Positions 17,354 to 19,828 of a stretch of 19,828 nt of DNA are shown in pieces. The DNA comes from Bacteroidales bacterium (GTDB lineage: Bacteria; Bacteroidota; Bacteroidia; Bacteroidales; Muribaculaceae). Every line of letters begins with the position of its first letter. Position 1 is the first letter of the stretch. The notes beneath the pieces are model-generated. The model was given only the letters and a program-made list of their open reading frames with translations. It made no database searches and was not told the origin of the DNA. The DNA is taken from NCBI GenBank assembly GCA_004553485.1, contig SFLG01000038.1, positions 1-19,828 of the forward strand, given 5' to 3'. A program made the translations under genes and the position numbers.

Positions 17354-17367
17354 TGCTGGGACCTTCG

Positions 17368-17527
17368 GGCTCTAGATATAGACAAATCTGGGTAACGACA
17401 TATCTAGGTATCAATAAACCAAGGTATCGACAAACCGAGATATAGACAAACCGGGGCACCGACATACCACAGTAAGACAACTCCGGATCACGACCAACCC
17501 AAGTACAAACAAACCCATATATCCAAG
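17368..17527. repeat. 16-bp degenerate tandem array ending at the relaxase start
   Basis: Ten 16-bp units fit without gaps from 17368 to 17527, and the relaxase ATG is the next base. Examples are AAATCTGGGTAACGAC (17384), AAACCAAGGTATCGAC (17416), AAACCGAGATATAGAC (17432) and AAACCGGGGCACCGAC (17448). The consensus is close to AAACCGAGGTATCGAC, with the last three units most diverged. The 304-bp gap between the MobC-like gene and the relaxase contains no gene. The array covers its second half and would be the promoter and leader region of the relaxase. Confidence 0.85.
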
Positions 17528-19090
17528 ATGATAGCAACCATATTACCGGGAAGCTCGAACTTCCATGCCGTCGGTTACAATGAACGGAAAGTCTCGAAAG
17601 GCGTAGCCCGTCTCATTGAGATTAAGAACTTCGGGAACGTCGGCACATTCGGCAAACCGACGCCTGATGAGCTGGCCCATTATCTCGACACATACAGCTC
17701 ACGGAATGACCGGATAAAGAAAGCGCAGTTTCATGTGGCCATATCATGTAAAGGACATGAGCTGACCGAAAACGAGCTGCTTGACTTCGCCCATCAATAC
17801 CTCAATGAAATGGGATATATGGAGCCCGGACAACCTATCCTCATATACTCACATTATGATACAGGGAACACCCATCTTCATATCGTTACATCCCGTGTCT
17901 CCCCTGACGGAAAAAAGATAAATGACCACAACGAGCGCCGTCGCTCCCAGGAAGTCATCGACCGTATTCTCGGCACAGACCGGAAGAAGAAAGTGGAGAA
18001 AGACTTCGAGGCCGCCAAGCAGTACACCTTCTCATCCTTCGCCCAGTTCAAGGCCATCATGTCCTCGATGGGATATGAAGTCTATGAAAAGGACGACACC
18101 GTATATATAAAAAGAGGTGGCCGCGTGCAAATGAAAGTCCCCTTCGCCGACTTCAACACATTATATAAATATGGTGCTACCGACAAGGCAAGAGCCCGGC
18201 AGCTCCGTGCCGTCCTGAAAAAGTATCGAGACACCTGCACCGACAAGGAGGAGCTGAAGAAAGAACTGAAGAGCAAACTTGGCGTCGATATCGTATTCTT
18301 CGGCAAAAAGGATCAGCCCTACGGATACATCCTTGTCGACCACAGCCGCAAGATGGTATTCCACGGGGCCAGGGTCCTGGCGGTCGACGAGCTGCTTGAC
18401 TTCGCCCTGCCTCAGGAGCGCTTTGACCGCATAGAAGCCTTCATCGACGACCTGTTCACAATCAACCCCAAGATAACCCAGAACGAGATTTACGACAAAC
18501 TCTGGAGACAGCACGCCTATATAAAGAAAGGAGTGGTATACTTCAACGGCCAGACCCGTCCGCTCAAGCAGTTCCTTGTCGATGCGCTGGCCAGGAACAG
18601 CAGAGTGAAATGGGTAGAAAGCTTCCACCCCATGACCGAGGCCGAGCGCGACTTCCTGTGCAAAGCCGGAAAAGGCGCCGACCCGTCGTTCGTTTCCCTC
18701 TCGTCGGGCAGAAACGAAACCTACCGACAAACCGTCACCCGAATGAAGAACATCTTCGCAGACGCGCAGATAACCAATGTCAAAGCCAGACTCGGAGAGG
18801 ACGGCTTCGTCGTAAAGCAGGACGGTGACAACACATTTGCCATAAACTTCTCGGAAAGAATCATAATCAATCTCACCGAAGAAGGCTTCGACCTGTCCCG
18901 CCTCATTCGTCAGAAGGCCCCCAAACAGCCGCAACAGCCCATTCAGCCGAAAGTCAGGAAAGCCGGTCATCCCTCCCTTCGCACGCCCAAAGACGTCGGC
19001 GGCGGCAGCCAGAGCGAGAAACGCGAATGGGAAGTTGGCCACAAAGGCGACTACGACCGTATCGACGACGGCCAGTCCCTCAAAATGTAA
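17528..19090 (+). CDS. Relaxase/mobilization nuclease (MobA/VirD2 type)
   Basis: The relaxase nicks the element's transfer origin and leads the strand into the recipient. The protein has 520 residues. Motif I with the likely nucleophile Tyr17 is in HAVGYNERKVSKG. The metal-binding motif III is HYDTGNTHLHIV, with His109, His116 and His118. It is followed by INDHNERRRS (131-140), a pattern typical of the MobP relaxases of Bacteroidales mobilizable elements. The second half (about 150-520) is a charged region without a named domain, probably for accessory contacts; the tail is rich in Gln, Pro and Gly. No transfer-channel genes are visible, so transfer would depend on a helper element. The start directly follows the 16-bp array. 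Confidence 0.93.
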   Translation: MIATILPGSSNFHAVGYNERKVSKGVARLIEIKNFGNVGTFGKPTPDELAHYLDTYSSRNDRIKKAQFHVAISCKGHELTENELLDFAHQYLNEMGYMEPGQPILIYSHYDTGNTHLHIVTSRVSPDGKKINDHNERRRSQEVIDRILGTDRKKKVEKDFEAAKQYTFSSFAQFKAIMSSMGYEVYEKDDTVYIKRGGRVQMKVPFADFNTLYKYGATDKARARQLRAVLKKYRDTCTDKEELKKELKSKLGVDIVFFGKKDQPYGYILVDHSRKMVFHGARVLAVDELLDFALPQERFDRIEAFIDDLFTINPKITQNEIYDKLWRQHAYIKKGVVYFNGQTRPLKQFLVDALARNSRVKWVESFHPMTEAERDFLCKAGKGADPSFVSLSSGRNETYRQTVTRMKNIFADAQITNVKARLGEDGFVVKQDGDNTFAINFSERIIINLTEEGFDLSRLIRQKAPKQPQQPIQPKVRKAGHPSLRTPKDVGGGSQSEKREWEVGHKGDYDRIDDGQSLKM

Positions 19091-19660
19091 CCGCCCTATA
19101 GGGGCAAGCCATAAGAGCAGCAACAATTGTAGATGATGCTACAGGATGTCATTTGAATCAGTCTATTCCCACTCGATTAAGCATTTGATATGTGAGAATA
19201 CTGATATATCGCGAGTTATATGTTTGTTCTGTTTCATCGGGGATGGAATACGGGGATGTTTTGATATTTGCAGGCGTTCTGAAGGACAGCAAGTTAGGCC
19301 TGAAATCCCATGCTATCTGCTGGGATTATTCTCCGTCTTTGCTATTTCAGTCGGCTTGCGACTGCAAAGTTGCGAAATCTTTGAAATGTATGCAAACACA
19401 GATTGATATGGTATACCATAGGTCTTCAGTCATATTGCCTGGGAGTGCGGTTCGGGTGGTTTTTGTAAACCCATTTAGCAGATTTTAAGCACTGTAACCC
19501 ACCTCCCCCTCCGTTGGGGAGTCCTGGGTATGTCCCAGGCAACCGTTATGCGTGTATCTCTCAAAATTTTTTTGGAACTTTCCACGGACTGTGCCAATTG
19601 TTGAGGTGTGCCATTTTAATCTTACCGAGGGCTTTTGATACAGCCGTCAAGTGAGACAGT
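19091..19660. other. Hairpin-rich non-coding stretch after the relaxase
   Basis: I do not support a gene here; frames of up to 98 codons have no recognisable content. Structured elements are AATCCCA/TGGGATT (19304-19310 and 19321-19327), CAGTCG/CGACTG (19348-19353 and 19359-19364), the perfect 14-bp palindrome TATGGTATACCATA (19407-19420), and two adjacent hairpins, CTCCCC/GGGGAG (19503-19508 and 19516-19521) and CCTGGG/CCCAGG (19523-19528 and 19534-19539). It could hold a structured RNA or the element's other end. Confidence 0.5.
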
Positions 19661-19828
19661 CTAATCTTTTAGGTTATTCTGTCGCAGTCGGTCAAGGAAG
19701 CGGTCGATTTCGGATTGGTCGCGGGTGTTGCCACATTCTTCAGGAACAGAAGCAGGATGTTGTCTATCTGCGCGGCACGGCTGTAGAGCTCGTCAAGATC
19801 CTTCTCGTAGGCTCCGTGATGTCCGGGC
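19661..19828 (-). CDS. 3' end of an unrecognised gene, possibly frameshifted
   Basis: The window cuts the gene at its right edge. One minus-strand frame starting at 19828 reads PGHHGAYEKDLDELYSRAAQ, continues IDNILLLFLKN and ends at a TAA at 19669-19671. Another frame picks up with EECGNTRDQSEIDRFLDRLR and ends QNNLKD at a TAG at 19661-19663. Both halves look like plausible helical protein, and one extra base near 19735 would join them. Either the gene carries a frameshift or only one of the two frames is real. No function can be given. Confidence 0.35.

Noticed and set aside
17322..17527. CRISPR array
   Set aside because: Units are 8 or 16 bp, head to tail without spacers and degenerate, and no cas gene is present.
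19192..19488. 98-codon frame after the relaxase
   Set aside because: No recognisable motif, unusual codon use, and it overlaps several palindromes; treated as non-coding.

Overview
The window looks like chromosomal DNA of a GC-rich Bacteroidales bacterium, most likely of the Muribaculaceae type. This rests on gene content, on Bacteroidetes-style -7 promoter elements (TAnnTTTG) upstream of several genes, on weak Shine-Dalgarno sequences, and on the type of integrase and mobilization genes present. No species can be named from the sequence alone.

Left block (about 1-5000). After 420 bp of non-coding DNA ending in a 9-bp tandem repeat, five genes lie on the minus strand. Read in transcription order they are ftsY, rimO, menF, a small HExxH membrane protein and a HAD phosphatase. 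The first four overlap by 4-8 bp, so they are probably one operon. Its promoter (TTTC-N20-TACCTTTG) faces away from the next block.

Central block (5035-9506). Running the other way is menD-menB-menC-menE. With menF it covers isochorismate to 1,4-dihydroxy-2-naphthoyl-CoA, the front half of menaquinone synthesis; menH and menA are not here. menD as written is broken: its first 16 codons and its remaining 500-plus codons are in different frames, and about 30 residues including the PGSR substrate loop are missing between them. A Crp/Fnr-family regulator converges on menE and overlaps it by 15 bp.

ppdK block (10191-13790). An 816-bp non-coding stretch holds a possible Crp/Fnr operator, a pair of 17-bp direct repeats and a 300-bp cytosine-rich strand-biased segment. 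It is followed by pyruvate phosphate dikinase, with its terminator hairpin behind it.

Right block (13800-19828). Here base composition drops towards AT and the content changes to an integrative mobilizable element. In order: an array of GTTTAGAG repeats phased at one helical turn, a tyrosine recombinase with a C-terminal extension, a terminator, a possible small membrane protein, a 700-bp degenerate repeat region, an oriT-like inverted repeat, a MobC-like ribbon-helix-helix protein, a 16-bp repeat array that runs exactly to the relaxase start codon, and a MobA/VirD2-type relaxase. Beyond it come 570 bp of hairpin-rich non-coding DNA and the tail of an unrecognised minus-strand gene. The right end of the element is not visible.

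The most notable points are the lesion in menD, the degenerate 8/16-bp repeats around the mobilization genes, and the helically phased repeats in front of the integrase.
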